Below are positions 13,136 to 22,648 of a stretch of DNA of 32,870 nt, in pieces. The DNA is taken from positions 3,796 to 36,665 of the forward strand of contig DBWR01000051.1 in assembly GCA_002309305.1 (NCBI GenBank), written 5' to 3'. Source of the DNA: Treponema sp. UBA1233 (GTDB lineage: Bacteria > Spirochaetota > Spirochaetia > Treponematales > Treponemataceae). Numbering within the stretch: position 1 is the stretch's first letter; each line of letters starts with the position of its first letter. The notes under the pieces were generated by a model that saw only the letters and a list, made by a program, of their open reading frames with translations, was not told the DNA's origin and searched no databases. A program made the position numbers and the translations under genes.

Positions 13136-15208
13136 ATGGAAAGGAAAACTGGTGTTGTGGTTCCGCTGGCGGCTTTGTATACCAAGGACTGCCCGGACAT
13201 AGGTGATTTTTATGCGCTCAGGGATTTTGCGGATTTTTGTGCAAAAAGCAATCTTTCTGTCCTGCAGCTTTTACCGGTAAATGACACAGCATCCCAGTCT
13301 TCTCCATATTCCGCCCTTTCGTCGTGTGCGCTTCATCCCGTGTACATCAGGATAAATGCGATTACGGGTTTTGACGATGCAATGCAGAACAACAGGACCT
13401 TTTCTGCGGCGTACAAGGCTTATGTAAAAAAAGCAAAATACAGTCCGCGATTTGACTATGAGCATGTGTGTGCGGAAAAAATAAGGCTCCTTCATCTTTT
13501 GTACGATCATCTTGAAAAGAAAATGGCCTCAAAACATGGTGCAAGGTCAGGTTCAACACCAACGGTAAGGGTTGTCACGTCTGATTCTCCTGCCGCAATT
13601 GCACATGAGTTTAATGTTGAGGTTGAAGAATTTGTTGCAAAGAATCATTGGGTCATTCCCTATGCCGTGTTCAAGAACCTAAAGGACGTTTACTCCCAGG
13701 CCCACTGGAAGGAATGGGACGAAGACAAGGCCAGGATGAACCGCCATCAGATAGAGCTCAGGTGGAACAACCGCGCTTTGCGTTCAAGCCACAATTTTTA
13801 TGTGTGGTGCCAGATGATTGCCTCAAAACAATTTCTGGATGCCGCAAACTACGTCAAGGAAAAAGGCATAATCCTCAAAGGCGACATTCCCATTTTGATG
13901 AACGAGGACAGCGTGGACTGCTGGGCGTGGCCTGAATTCTTTAACAGTGAATTTGTTGCAGGTTCTCCTCCCGACGGTGACAATCCCACAGGGCAAAGGT
14001 GGGGGCTTCCGATTTACGACTGGGACCGCATTTCATCAGATTCATTCACATGGTGGAAGGAACGCATTTCCGTTGCATCAAAATTCTACGATGCCTACAG
14101 GCTGGATCATGTGCTCGGATTCTTCAGAATTTGGGCGGTGAACAAAAACGAAACGACAGCCTACCTTGGTTATGCCCATCCATGCTGCACGATAAAGAAA
14201 AAGATTCTTGAGGAAGCGGGATTTGACGACGCAAGGATAAAATGGCTTTCATGGCCGCACATACCAACTCAGGTAATCGGCGACATCACGGGCTCATGGG
14301 ATTACGCAAGGGAACTTCTTGGCAAGGTGTGTGACAGAATCGGTGATGAAGAACTCTGGACGTTCAAGAAGGAAATCCAATTTGACAGTCAGATTTATTC
14401 AACTGCATTTAGCGACGACCTAGAGCTGAACAAAAAAATTCAGGATGCGCTTGCAAAAAAATGGCTGGACCGGACGCTTATCGAAATCAAGAAAAACACA
14501 TTCATCCCGGTGTGGTCATATTCGGATACAACTGCATGGAAGAGCCTTAGTGACCAAGAAAAGGATTCTCTGCTTGAAGTATTTGAAAAGCTTGAGCTAA
14601 AGGAAAACGAGCTGTGGAAAAATCATGCGCATGGTGTTCTGGGACCAATCGTTTCATCTTCTGAAATGCAGCCCTGCGCCGAAGACCTTGGCATTCACCT
14701 TCCCATCATGTCGGAAGTTTTGCAGACATTGGACATTGCAAGCCTCAGGGTAATCAGGTGGACTCGTGACTGGCAGAATCAGCCGTGGCCTTATGAGGAT
14801 TTTTCAAGTTATCCGGAACTTTCTGTTGCAACGGTGTCAGTGCATGACAGCTCTACAATACGGCAGTGGTGGCAGGACGAAAAGGATTCCGTGCGGGAAT
14901 TCATAAAGATGGCGGGCGGAGAGATAAGCGAAGAAGCACCGTTTACTCCCGAGCTTTGCGGCTATATCTTAAAGTCAGGTTCCAGGGCTAAGAGCGCATG
15001 GTACGTTAACCCGATTCAGGATTACCTTTACCTTGACCAGAAATATTATGCAGAAGATGCTTCTCAGGAAAGGATAAACATTCCCGGTACAGTGAATGCA
15101 TGGAACTGGACGTACAGGATGCCGGTTAAAGTTGAGGATTTGATTCAAAACGAAGAACTCATAAATAAAATAAAGGAGATTGCAGACATTCATGCTGCGG
15201 TCAATTAG
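13136..15208 (+). CDS. malQ: 4-alpha-glucanotransferase (GH77 amylomaltase)
   Basis: A 690-residue GH77 enzyme that should transfer maltooligosaccharide units between alpha-1,4-glucans in the cytoplasm; there is no signal peptide. The catalytic residues can be placed: nucleophile D324 in YRLDHVLGFFRIW, acid/base E516 in CAEDLG, and the third acid D571 in VSVHDSS. Other family phrases are KGDIPILMNEDSVDCWAWPE and GSPPDGDNPTGQRWGLPIY. The length is longer than the roughly 500-residue bacterial amylomaltases and closer to larger MalQ/DPE2-core proteins, but no N-terminal carbohydrate-binding domain is obvious. The next gene, a GH13 protein, follows after 11 bases, with GGAGG in the gap, so the two form an alpha-glucan operon, probably for storage-glycogen or maltodextrin turnover. 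Confidence 0.94.
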   Translation: MERKTGVVVPLAALYTKDCPDIGDFYALRDFADFCAKSNLSVLQLLPVNDTASQSSPYSALSSCALHPVYIRINAITGFDDAMQNNRTFSAAYKAYVKKAKYSPRFDYEHVCAEKIRLLHLLYDHLEKKMASKHGARSGSTPTVRVVTSDSPAAIAHEFNVEVEEFVAKNHWVIPYAVFKNLKDVYSQAHWKEWDEDKARMNRHQIELRWNNRALRSSHNFYVWCQMIASKQFLDAANYVKEKGIILKGDIPILMNEDSVDCWAWPEFFNSEFVAGSPPDGDNPTGQRWGLPIYDWDRISSDSFTWWKERISVASKFYDAYRLDHVLGFFRIWAVNKNETTAYLGYAHPCCTIKKKILEEAGFDDARIKWLSWPHIPTQVIGDITGSWDYARELLGKVCDRIGDEELWTFKKEIQFDSQIYSTAFSDDLELNKKIQDALAKKWLDRTLIEIKKNTFIPVWSYSDTTAWKSLSDQEKDSLLEVFEKLELKENELWKNHAHGVLGPIVSSSEMQPCAEDLGIHLPIMSEVLQTLDIASLRVIRWTRDWQNQPWPYEDFSSYPELSVATVSVHDSSTIRQWWQDEKDSVREFIKMAGGEISEEAPFTPELCGYILKSGSRAKSAWYVNPIQDYLYLDQKYYAEDASQERINIPGTVNAWNWTYRMPVKVEDLIQNEELINKIKEIADIHAAVN

Positions 15209-15219
15209 CGGAGGAAGAG

Positions 15220-18200
15220 ATGAAATTTTCTTACAATGAATTTCACATCAGTCGGACAATCAGGGATTTGTGTCAGTTTGATCAGACTTTGTACAGTTCA
15301 AGCGGCAACGTAATTTTTGCAGATTTAAAGGCCGTAAGGACATTCCAGGTAAAACTGAATCAAGTGTTCAAGGATCGCGGTCAGGATGAAAAACAGGTCT
15401 CAGCAGGCTCCCTCAACGCAATGGGACTTATCGATGAGATATTCCATTATGTGTGCATGCTTTTCCGTCGCGACAAGGCACCGCTTGCGTTCACCAATCT
15501 TCTTTCCGATTTGGACACATATTTTGGAAAGGACAAGATTGATTCGCTCCTCATGCAATTTATGGAAGAATTTCCACCGGTCGCAGTTTATCAGAAAAAA
15601 CTCACTGCAAGCGATTACCTCATTCAGTCGGCAATTGATCCGGGAACAGGAAAACAGAGGAGCAACAGGGAACAGGTTTTGGAAGAACTTGTCATGCTTC
15701 ATCTTGCAAACGAAAATCCTGCATTCCATCCGTTTCAGATTTTATTTGACGACACCAAGCTGAATACAAATCCGACATACATCAAGACGTGGAACCAGAT
15801 AAAGGCATTCTTCATGACCCAGCCGGTTTTCGGACCAAAGGACAACACGCTCATCGACATGCTAAAGGAACCTGTCATTGCATCCCCGACATCACTCAAG
15901 GGACAGCTTGACTACATCCGCACTTACTGGGCAGACCTTCTGGGAGAATGGCTCAAGCGTTTGCTGGAAGGTATCGACACAATCACCGAGGAAGAAAAGG
16001 CATCGTGGTCTCCGATTAACGGCGGTGAAGTTTCCATGGACGCATATTCATACGAAAACCTGATGCAGGAATATGAACGATTCAGTCCGGATCAGGAATG
16101 GATGCCAAAGGTTGTCTTGATGGCAAAGACTGTACTGGTGTGGCTCTTCCAGTTGAGCAAGCAGTATGGCCGTGACATTACGCGTCTGGATCAGATTCCG
16201 GATGAAGAACTCAACCGTCTGCGTGACGAAGGCTTTACGGGGCTGTGGCTCATCGGTCTGTGGGAACGCAGTTATGCTTCAAAAAGAATCAAGCAGATTA
16301 ACGGAAACCCGGAGGCGGCCGCTTCTGCATATTCACTTTTGGATTATGAGATTGCAGGAAATCTTGGCGGATGGGAGGCCCTGGACAATTTGCGCAGGCG
16401 TTGCTGGGCACGTGGAATCAGGCTTGCATCTGACATGGTTCCAAACCACACGGGCATGGACGGAAAATGGGTCATCGAGCATCCTGATTTATTCATCACC
16501 ACCAAGGACTGTCCTTTCCCCCAGTATTCATTCAATGGAGAAAATTTGAGTCAGGACGGAAGGGTCTCGCTTTATCTTGAGGATCACTATTACTCAAAGA
16601 GCGACTGTGCGGTTTGCTTTAAGCGAGTGGACAACCAGACAGGAGACGTGACATACATCTATCACGGAAACGACGGAACAGGCATGCCATGGAACGATAC
16701 GGCCCAGATTGACTTTTTGAATCCAGCTGCAAGGGAAGCCGTCATCCAGCAGATTATGAAGGTAGCCGCAAACTTCCCGATAATCCGCTTTGATGCCGCA
16801 ATGGTTCTTGCAAAAAAACACATCCGACGCCTTTGGTATCCGGAGCCGGGACATGGAGGAGACATAGCGACACGAAGCCAGTACGCACTTACCACGGAAC
16901 AGTTTGAGGCCGCACTCCCCAATGAATTCTGGAGGGAGGTTGTTGACCGCTGTGCCCAGGAAATGCCTGACACTCTTTTGCTTGCCGAGGCATTCTGGAT
17001 GATGGAAGGATACTTTACGCGCACGCTGGGAATGCACCGTGTATACAATTCCGCATTCATGAACATGCTCAAGAAAGAGGAAAACCAGAAATACCGCGAC
17101 ACTGTAAAGAATACAATCAAGTTTGATCCCCAGGTCCTGAAAAGATTCGTCAACTTCATGAACAACCCTGACGAGGAAACAGCCGTTGCACAGTTCGGAA
17201 AGGGAGACAAATACTTTGGCGTATGTACCCTGATGATTACGATGCCTGGACTCCCGATGTTCGGCCACGGTCAGATCGAAGGCTTTGAGGAAAAATACGG
17301 AATGGAATACACAAGGGCCTACCGCGATGAAAAACCGGATCAGGGACTTGTGGACAGACACTGGCACGACATCTTCCCGCTCCTGCACAAGCGCTATCTT
17401 TTTTCTGGCGTGGAAAACTTCCTCTTCTACGACGTGTGGAACAACGGTCAGGTAAACGAAAACATCTTTGCCTATTCAAACGGAGCCGGTGCGGAAAGGA
17501 CAATCGTGTTCTACAACAACAAGTACGAGAGGGCTGCCGGATGGATCAAGCAGTCATGCGAATATGCGGTAAAGACTGGCAGCGGAGAAAATGACATTCA
17601 GATGTACACGCGCTCTCTTGCAGAAGGTATCGGGCTTACTTCCGGAAACGACCACTTCATGATTTTCCGTGAGCACAAGAGCGGACTATGGTTTGTGCGC
17701 AAGAGTGATGACATAATCAACCAGGGAATGTTTGTTGCCCTGAACGGATTTGAATATCAGGTATATCTGGACGTCCAGCAGGTCACCGATACAGTTGAAG
17801 GAAAATATGCAAAACTGAATGAGCTTCTTGCAGGTTCTGGAGTGCCCGACCTTGAGGTTGCATGGGAAGAATACCGCTACAAGGATCTTTATGCAGCCCT
17901 TGCAAAATTCGCCACTCCGGAACTTCTGGAATCACTGCACAATCTGTTTACACCTGTTGCAGTACTCAAGGCAAACAAGAAGACACTTCCTGATTTGAAG
18001 GCTGTATTTGATTCAGCAAAAGAAGCGGCCCTTGAATATTACGAAAAGGAAAGTGAATTTGCACTACAGGCGGAGAAACTCAGGGAACAGGAACGTCTTG
18101 CGGCTGCCGGCGAAAAGAAATCCAAAAAGCACGGAGCATCTTCAGGCACACAAAAGGAAATGCGCGTAAGCAAGAAGGCAACCGAATCCACACCGGAAGA

Positions 18201-18987
18201 AAGGTTCAAGTCATTCTGCAGGCAGATTGAATACCTAGCCACCACAATGGCCGATGCACAGGGAGTAAAGAGCAAAAAGGACGGAGCAACCGTTTCACGT
18301 AACAAAATCTCAGACACCGCATTCAAGACAACACAGGAAAACGTACTCTACAGCGGTCTGATGAATTACGATTGTGCCCCGGAAATCCTGAGTGCATTTG
18401 CCATGGTTTCAAGTGCGGGACGTAAAAACTGTCTTGCATGGGCATACGACAGGAAACTTACCGAGCTTTTGGGCAAGGCAGAAATCAAGACTCCTGGAAT
18501 GAAGGAAACCCTGCGCAGCCTGTTCTTTATGATGAGGGTGCGTGACTTTAACTTTGGTGCCTCAAGTTTTGGAAAGTCAGCCTACGAATCTGCCAAGCTT
18601 CTGGTGGACGGACCGAACTCTCCGCTTCTTGTTGGAACAAACGAGTTCAACGGCATAAAGTGGTTCAACAAGGAAAAGATGGAAAGCGCCATGTGGTACT
18701 GTCTTGCCGCCGTTACAATGTTCAGCCCCAGAATTCTTCGCGAACAGATTTACAGGCTCTACAGGACTCTAACCGCCGCAAAGGAAAGCTCAGAATATCA
18801 GTGTGAAAAATTCCTTGAATCCCTTAAGCCCAATCCAAAAACTTCCACCGCCAGACAGACAAAGGCAAAGGAAGCCAAAGATGAAAAAGAGGCAAAGGGT
18901 AAGAAAGAGGTTAAAGCCGTGAAAAAGGCCCCACAGACAAAGGCTAAAAAATCCGCCTCAGGTTCAGGGAATTCAAAACAGAAATGA
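15220..18987 (+). CDS. Large GH13 (alpha-amylase family) protein with long flanking regions and a lysine-rich tail
   Basis: A 1255-residue cytoplasmic-looking protein (no signal peptide). Residues about 330-740 form the GH13 barrel: SDMVPNHTGMDG (region I), nucleophile D525 in IIRFDAAM, acid E590 in LLAEAFW, and D651 in FMNNPDEETA. In the last motif the usual His before the Asp is replaced by Pro, seen in some GH13 subfamilies. About 310 residues before the barrel and 500 after it match nothing I recognise. Near residues 960-1010 and in the last 50 residues there are Lys/Ala/Ser-rich low-complexity segments (for example KEAKDEKEAKGKKEVKAVKK). GGAGG lies 5 bases before the ATG. The gene is paired with malQ, so glucan cleavage or transfer is likely; the exact specificity is not clear. 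Its 3' end overlaps thrC by 44 bases on the opposite strand. Confidence 0.88.
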   Translation: MKFSYNEFHISRTIRDLCQFDQTLYSSSGNVIFADLKAVRTFQVKLNQVFKDRGQDEKQVSAGSLNAMGLIDEIFHYVCMLFRRDKAPLAFTNLLSDLDTYFGKDKIDSLLMQFMEEFPPVAVYQKKLTASDYLIQSAIDPGTGKQRSNREQVLEELVMLHLANENPAFHPFQILFDDTKLNTNPTYIKTWNQIKAFFMTQPVFGPKDNTLIDMLKEPVIASPTSLKGQLDYIRTYWADLLGEWLKRLLEGIDTITEEEKASWSPINGGEVSMDAYSYENLMQEYERFSPDQEWMPKVVLMAKTVLVWLFQLSKQYGRDITRLDQIPDEELNRLRDEGFTGLWLIGLWERSYASKRIKQINGNPEAAASAYSLLDYEIAGNLGGWEALDNLRRRCWARGIRLASDMVPNHTGMDGKWVIEHPDLFITTKDCPFPQYSFNGENLSQDGRVSLYLEDHYYSKSDCAVCFKRVDNQTGDVTYIYHGNDGTGMPWNDTAQIDFLNPAAREAVIQQIMKVAANFPIIRFDAAMVLAKKHIRRLWYPEPGHGGDIATRSQYALTTEQFEAALPNEFWREVVDRCAQEMPDTLLLAEAFWMMEGYFTRTLGMHRVYNSAFMNMLKKEENQKYRDTVKNTIKFDPQVLKRFVNFMNNPDEETAVAQFGKGDKYFGVCTLMITMPGLPMFGHGQIEGFEEKYGMEYTRAYRDEKPDQGLVDRHWHDIFPLLHKRYLFSGVENFLFYDVWNNGQVNENIFAYSNGAGAERTIVFYNNKYERAAGWIKQSCEYAVKTGSGENDIQMYTRSLAEGIGLTSGNDHFMIFREHKSGLWFVRKSDDIINQGMFVALNGFEYQVYLDVQQVTDTVEGKYAKLNELLAGSGVPDLEVAWEEYRYKDLYAALAKFATPELLESLHNLFTPVAVLKANKKTLPDLKAVFDSAKEAALEYYEKESEFALQAEKLREQERLAAAGEKKSKKHGASSGTQKEMRVSKKATESTPEERFKSFCRQIEYLATTMADAQGVKSKKDGATVSRNKISDTAFKTTQENVLYSGLMNYDCAPEILSAFAMVSSAGRKNCLAWAYDRKLTELLGKAEIKTPGMKETLRSLFFMMRVRDFNFGASSFGKSAYESAKLLVDGPNSPLLVGTNEFNGIKWFNKEKMESAMWYCLAAVTMFSPRILREQIYRLYRTLTAAKESSEYQCEKFLESLKPNPKTSTARQTKAKEAKDEKEAKGKKEVKAVKKAPQTKAKKSASGSGNSKQK

Positions 18988-20272
18988 CGGAATCCATATC
19001 GTCCGGTTTAATGGCCGGGCGGTCAATGGAGAATTTTTCAAAAGCACTGGAAATCTCTGCACTTACAGCCGGCTGTTCCCCAAGATTGTGACGTATGAAC
19101 TGGGAATCAAGTTCGGGAGCGTTACGTGCCACAAGAACGACTGAGCTGTCATCGTCTTCGATTATGTCTGCCCTTGCCTTTGCCGCCGCATACGCCGCAC
19201 TGGTTTCTCCATCAGCATAGACCTTGTACTTCATGAACAGTTCCTTGCATGCCTGCTCCTTGTCTGCCTCGCTAACTGCCGCTGGATAGACAAAGCTCCT
19301 CATCATAAGTGAGTTTTCTTTGAACAGATGCTCAAGACGCTCAAGATTGGATGGGTCAGCAGGATCTGCCGGATGCCTTTTATCTATCGGAACCATGCTG
19401 TCCAGAACCTGAACGTCACCGCGTGGGTCAAGCGTAAGGTTTTCCGTAGTTGGAAGGATGAAGCCGTTTACCGGAAGCGAAAGCTGCCAGCTGTATAGGC
19501 CCGAGATGAGGTTTCCGTAGTTTCCCGCACTAAAGGCATAAAAGATGCTGCCAGAGACAAGTTTCTTTATACGTGTGAATGCATAAGTGTAGAAGAAAGC
19601 CTGTGGAAGAAGGCGTCCGATGTTCACAGTGTTGCCCAGGGTCAGGTGATATTTTTGCACCAGTTCCCTCTTTGAAAAAATCTGGCGCACAAGATTGCTG
19701 CAGTCTGCGATGGTGCCTTCAACTTCAATGGGGTAGATGTTTCCCCCGTTCCACACAAGGTCGCTTTCCTTTATTCCGCGCATCATGCCCTTTGGATAGA
19801 GCAGAACGGATTTGACCAGCTTTTTTCCGCGGAGTGCATTGGTTATGCATGCCCCTAGTTCTCCCGTGGTCGCATCAAGCAGTATGGATTTCTGTCCGGT
19901 GTACTGCAGGATTGTTTCCAGTGAACAGGCAAGATATGCGGTTCCAAAATCCTTGAAGGTACCGGTTGGAGCATGATACAGTTCCAGAAGAAAGAGGTTT
20001 TTGTCCAGCTGCCTGACTTTTGGTTCAAAGACAAAGGCCTGGGTTGCAATCCTTTCACAAATCAGAGGTGAAAATTCCTTGTTGATGATACCCGAAGTGA
20101 GCGTTCCTGCCAGGTTGGCAAAAGATGTCGTCTCGTCCGCATATAAAATCCAGTTGCGTAAATTCTCAATTTCAGTTGGAACATAGAGGCCACCGTCTTC
20201 CGGCATACAATTCAAAAGCGCCTCTTGAAAACTTATGTCCTTGTCCCCGTTCCTAGTACTAACAAAACGCAT
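18944..20272 (-). CDS. thrC: Threonine synthase
   Basis: A 442-residue PLP enzyme converting O-phosphohomoserine to threonine. I chose the ATG at 20272, preceded by GGGAG 7 bases upstream; an upstream in-frame TTG (20290) would add only six residues. The N-terminus MRFVSTRNGD...ISFQEALLNCMPEDGGLYVP is typical of the family, and the PLP lysine is K107 in PTGTFKDFG. The phrase YAFSAGNYGNLISGLY is the phosphate-binding/active-site loop region. The gene stands alone with its own promoter. Its last 14 codons and stop overlap the 3' end of the convergent GH13 gene by 44 bases, so both termini are read on opposite strands. No hom or thrB gene is in the window. Confidence 0.93.
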   Translation of the reverse strand: MRFVSTRNGDKDISFQEALLNCMPEDGGLYVPTEIENLRNWILYADETTSFANLAGTLTSGIINKEFSPLICERIATQAFVFEPKVRQLDKNLFLLELYHAPTGTFKDFGTAYLACSLETILQYTGQKSILLDATTGELGACITNALRGKKLVKSVLLYPKGMMRGIKESDLVWNGGNIYPIEVEGTIADCSNLVRQIFSKRELVQKYHLTLGNTVNIGRLLPQAFFYTYAFTRIKKLVSGSIFYAFSAGNYGNLISGLYSWQLSLPVNGFILPTTENLTLDPRGDVQVLDSMVPIDKRHPADPADPSNLERLEHLFKENSLMMRSFVYPAAVSEADKEQACKELFMKYKVYADGETSAAYAAAKARADIIEDDDSSVVLVARNAPELDSQFIRHNLGEQPAVSAEISSAFEKFSIDRPAIKPDDMDSVISVLNSLNLRRIF

Positions 20273-20306
20273 GCCATTCTCCCAAAACAATACTTAAATC
20301 GTGCAT

Positions 20307-20335
20307 AGTATAGCAATAAATCAGATGAATTTCTA
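20307..20335 (-). promoter_or_regulatory. Promoter of thrC
   Basis: Minus-strand TAGAAA (20330-20335) and TATACT (20307-20312) are 17 bases apart; the transcript would start near 20300, about 28 bases before the ATG. Confidence 0.5.
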
Positions 20336-20347
20336 GTATTTGGGAAG

Positions 20348-20376
20348 TTGAACTCTTTTCCATAATATTATAGAAT
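20348..20376 (+). promoter_or_regulatory. Promoter of the UPF0210 gene
   Basis: TTGAAC (20348-20353) and TAGAAT (20371-20376) are separated by 17 bases. The leader (about 20383-20415) contains a short CCC...GGGG dyad and GAGG 7 bases before the ATG. It diverges from the thrC promoter across only about 13 bases. Confidence 0.5.
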
Positions 20377-20415
20377 GAAATACCCGTTAAGGGGCTTTTT
20401 ATTTCGAGGTTCATT

Positions 20416-21777
20416 ATGATTTTTTCACCGGTAGAAGTTCAGGAAACTGTTAATATGTTCATGCGGCAAAAGCTGGATGTCCGTGCCATTACCATGGGTA
20501 TTTCCCTGCGTGACTGTGCTTGTGACGACGGCAAAAAAAGCAGGCAGAAAATGTATGACAAGATCATGAAGCGTGCGGAAAACCTTGTCAAAGTGGGACA
20601 GGACATAGAAAAGGAATTTGGCGTTCCAATCATCAACAAGCGCATTTCCGTTACTCCGATTTCTATGGTGGCGGAACCAAGCGGAGAAAAATCCTATGTA
20701 GAATGGGCAATCACTCTGGATAAAATAGCCAAAGAACTGGGAGTGGACTTTGTAGGCGGTTTTTCTGCATTGGTACAGAAAGGCATAACCCCCGGTGACA
20801 GGGTTTTAATCGAATCAATTCCCGATGCCCTGAATCAGACTGAGCGTGTCTGTTCAAGCGTAAACGTCGGTACCACAAAGAGCGGCATCAACATGAACGC
20901 CGTAAAATTGATGGGAGAAATAATCAAGAAGACGGCCGAAGTTTCCAAGGACAAACCGGTAAACGGCTGTGCAAAGCTTGTCGTCTTTACCAATGCCCCG
21001 GAAGACAATCCGTTTATGGCGGGTGCGTTCCATGGTCCGGGAGAAGGAGACTGCGTGCTGAACGTCGGAGTTTCAGGTCCTGGTGTAATTCTGGCTGCGG
21101 CAAAAGAGTTCAAGGGCAAACCGATAAACGAGCTTGCTGACGGAATCAAAAAGATGGCATTTAAGATTACGCGTATGGGACAGCTTGTAGGCATGGAGGC
21201 GGCCCAGCGTCTTGGCGTTGATTTCGGTATCCTTGACCTTTCCCTTGCCCCAACCCCTGCAGTAGGTGATTCTGTTGCCCGTATCCTTGAGGAAATTGGT
21301 CTTGAAGGTGCCGGTGCCCCTGGTACGACTGCAGCCCTTGCAATGCTCACCGATATGGTAAAGAAAGGCGGTGTCATGGCAAGTACGAATGTTGGCGGAT
21401 TGAGCGGCGCATTCATCCCCGTAAGCGAAGACGAGGGTATGATCAACGCGGTAAAGCAGCATTCAATTACACTGGAAAAGCTTGAGGCAATGACCTGCGT
21501 TTGCTCTGTTGGTTTGGACATGATAGCGATTCCTGGTGACACACCTGCAACGACAATAAGCGGCATCATGGCAGACGAGATGGCAATAGGCATGGTGAAC
21601 AACAAGACCACAGCGGTACGCCTTATCCCCGCTCCTGGCAAAAAAGCCGGTGACTGGGTTGAATTCGGAGGACTTCTGGGCGGCTGTCCTGTAATCGACG
21701 TAAATCAGTTCAGCTGTGCGGACTTCATCAACCGCGGTGGGAAAATCCCTGCCCCGATTCATTCGTTCCGCAACTAG
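20416..21777 (+). CDS. UPF0210 (PFL/DUF711) family protein
   Basis: A 453-residue protein that matches the conserved UPF0210 family in length and sequence from memory (start region PVEVQETVNMFMRQKLDVRAI; glycine-rich core with GPGEGDCVLNVGVSGPG and DLSLAPTPAVGDSVA; C-terminal GGKIPAPIHSFRN). The family has no established reaction; members look like soluble, possibly metal- or nucleotide-binding enzymes. In many Firmicutes the gene lies next to an ACT-domain gene (UPF0237); here no such gene is adjacent and a GNAT acetyltransferase follows after 8 bases instead. GAGG lies 7 bases before the ATG. The family call is confident, function unknown. Confidence 0.88.
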   Translation: MIFSPVEVQETVNMFMRQKLDVRAITMGISLRDCACDDGKKSRQKMYDKIMKRAENLVKVGQDIEKEFGVPIINKRISVTPISMVAEPSGEKSYVEWAITLDKIAKELGVDFVGGFSALVQKGITPGDRVLIESIPDALNQTERVCSSVNVGTTKSGINMNAVKLMGEIIKKTAEVSKDKPVNGCAKLVVFTNAPEDNPFMAGAFHGPGEGDCVLNVGVSGPGVILAAAKEFKGKPINELADGIKKMAFKITRMGQLVGMEAAQRLGVDFGILDLSLAPTPAVGDSVARILEEIGLEGAGAPGTTAALAMLTDMVKKGGVMASTNVGGLSGAFIPVSEDEGMINAVKQHSITLEKLEAMTCVCSVGLDMIAIPGDTPATTISGIMADEMAIGMVNNKTTAVRLIPAPGKKAGDWVEFGGLLGGCPVIDVNQFSCADFINRGGKIPAPIHSFRN

Positions 21778-21785
21778 ACAAACCG

Positions 21786-22634
21786 ATGGAATTTCAGACT
21801 CTGGAAGTAAGGGGGCTGAACAAATCCTCCCTTCTTGCAAACAAGGCCAAGGTATTTGTTTCTCCCTTTGAGGATGTCTGCTGCCGTCTTTATGGAATGA
21901 TAGAAGAAACTCCCCAGGATGTCTTTTGCATTATTGATTCAAGTGGAACCATGCACGGAGTCTTTTCGTATACGCGGGGACAGCTGGTGCTTCCATGCCT
22001 TCCTTATGACAAACAGAACGTAAAGGATGCTCTTCAGGACTTTTTCTATAATCATCCAGTTTTTTGCCTCTCCGGTAAAATTGAATTCTGCAGAATCGCA
22101 AAAGCAGCCTTGAATGCAGCGGCAACCCAATCTTTGGAAGAAGAGCGCCTGTTTTATTTCTTCAAGAACGAAGATCCTCCCGAATCAAAGGACATTCCCG
22201 GAATCACTTTTTTCCAGTGCAGCAAGAAGGACTCAGAGGAAATGATGCCCCTTCAGCTTGAATACATCAAGGAAGAAGTCCTGCCCAAGAAGATGAAGCT
22301 GAATCCCCCAGTTGAACGCCTGAGTCTGGATCGTGTCGTAAAAAAAGGCGGTGTGTACGCCCTTAAAACGACAGAGGGCAAAATATGTGCAAAAGCCCAA
22401 ATCAATGCCAGAAGCCCCCGCTACGAGCTTGTGGGAGGGGTTTTTACGGCTCCGGAATACCGTGGAAAGGGATTTGCTTCCTTTTTGATGTCCAGCCTGA
22501 TTCAAAAGACGGCTTCAGAAGGCAGGAGGACGGTTCTTTTTGCAGGACAGCGCAATGCTCCGGCTCTTTCGCTTTACCGTTCCCTGGGATTTAAGGAAAT
22601 CGGCGAGTATTCAATCTCTTACTTCACGACATGA
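21786..22634 (+). CDS. GNAT family N-acetyltransferase
   Basis: A 282-residue protein with a C-terminal GNAT fold (about residues 150-282). The acetyl-CoA loop is PEYRGKGFASFLM with R226, G227, G229 and A231 in the R/Q-x-x-G-x-G/A pattern, followed by the usual NAPALSLYRSLGFKEIGEY segment. The N-terminal half is a poorly conserved domain, as in GNATs with an N-terminal extension that helps bind the acceptor; the acceptor is unknown. No Shine-Dalgarno is seen; the ATG lies 8 bases after the UPF0210 stop codon, suggesting translational coupling. The gene is probably in the same transcript as the UPF0210 gene. Confidence 0.85.
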   Translation: MEFQTLEVRGLNKSSLLANKAKVFVSPFEDVCCRLYGMIEETPQDVFCIIDSSGTMHGVFSYTRGQLVLPCLPYDKQNVKDALQDFFYNHPVFCLSGKIEFCRIAKAALNAAATQSLEEERLFYFFKNEDPPESKDIPGITFFQCSKKDSEEMMPLQLEYIKEEVLPKKMKLNPPVERLSLDRVVKKGGVYALKTTEGKICAKAQINARSPRYELVGGVFTAPEYRGKGFASFLMSSLIQKTASEGRRTVLFAGQRNAPALSLYRSLGFKEIGEYSISYFTT

Positions 22635-22648
22635 CAGAATCTGTTTCC

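Noticed and set aside
16594..17388. Long antisense reading frame inside the GH13 gene (264 codons)
   Set aside because: It lies wholly within the catalytic barrel coding region, has a composition typical of a shadow frame and no ribosome site or known motif.
20835..21641. Antisense reading frame over the UPF0210 gene (268 codons)
   Set aside because: The sense product is a conserved full-length family member; the antisense protein is a Ser/Pro/Ala-rich shadow.
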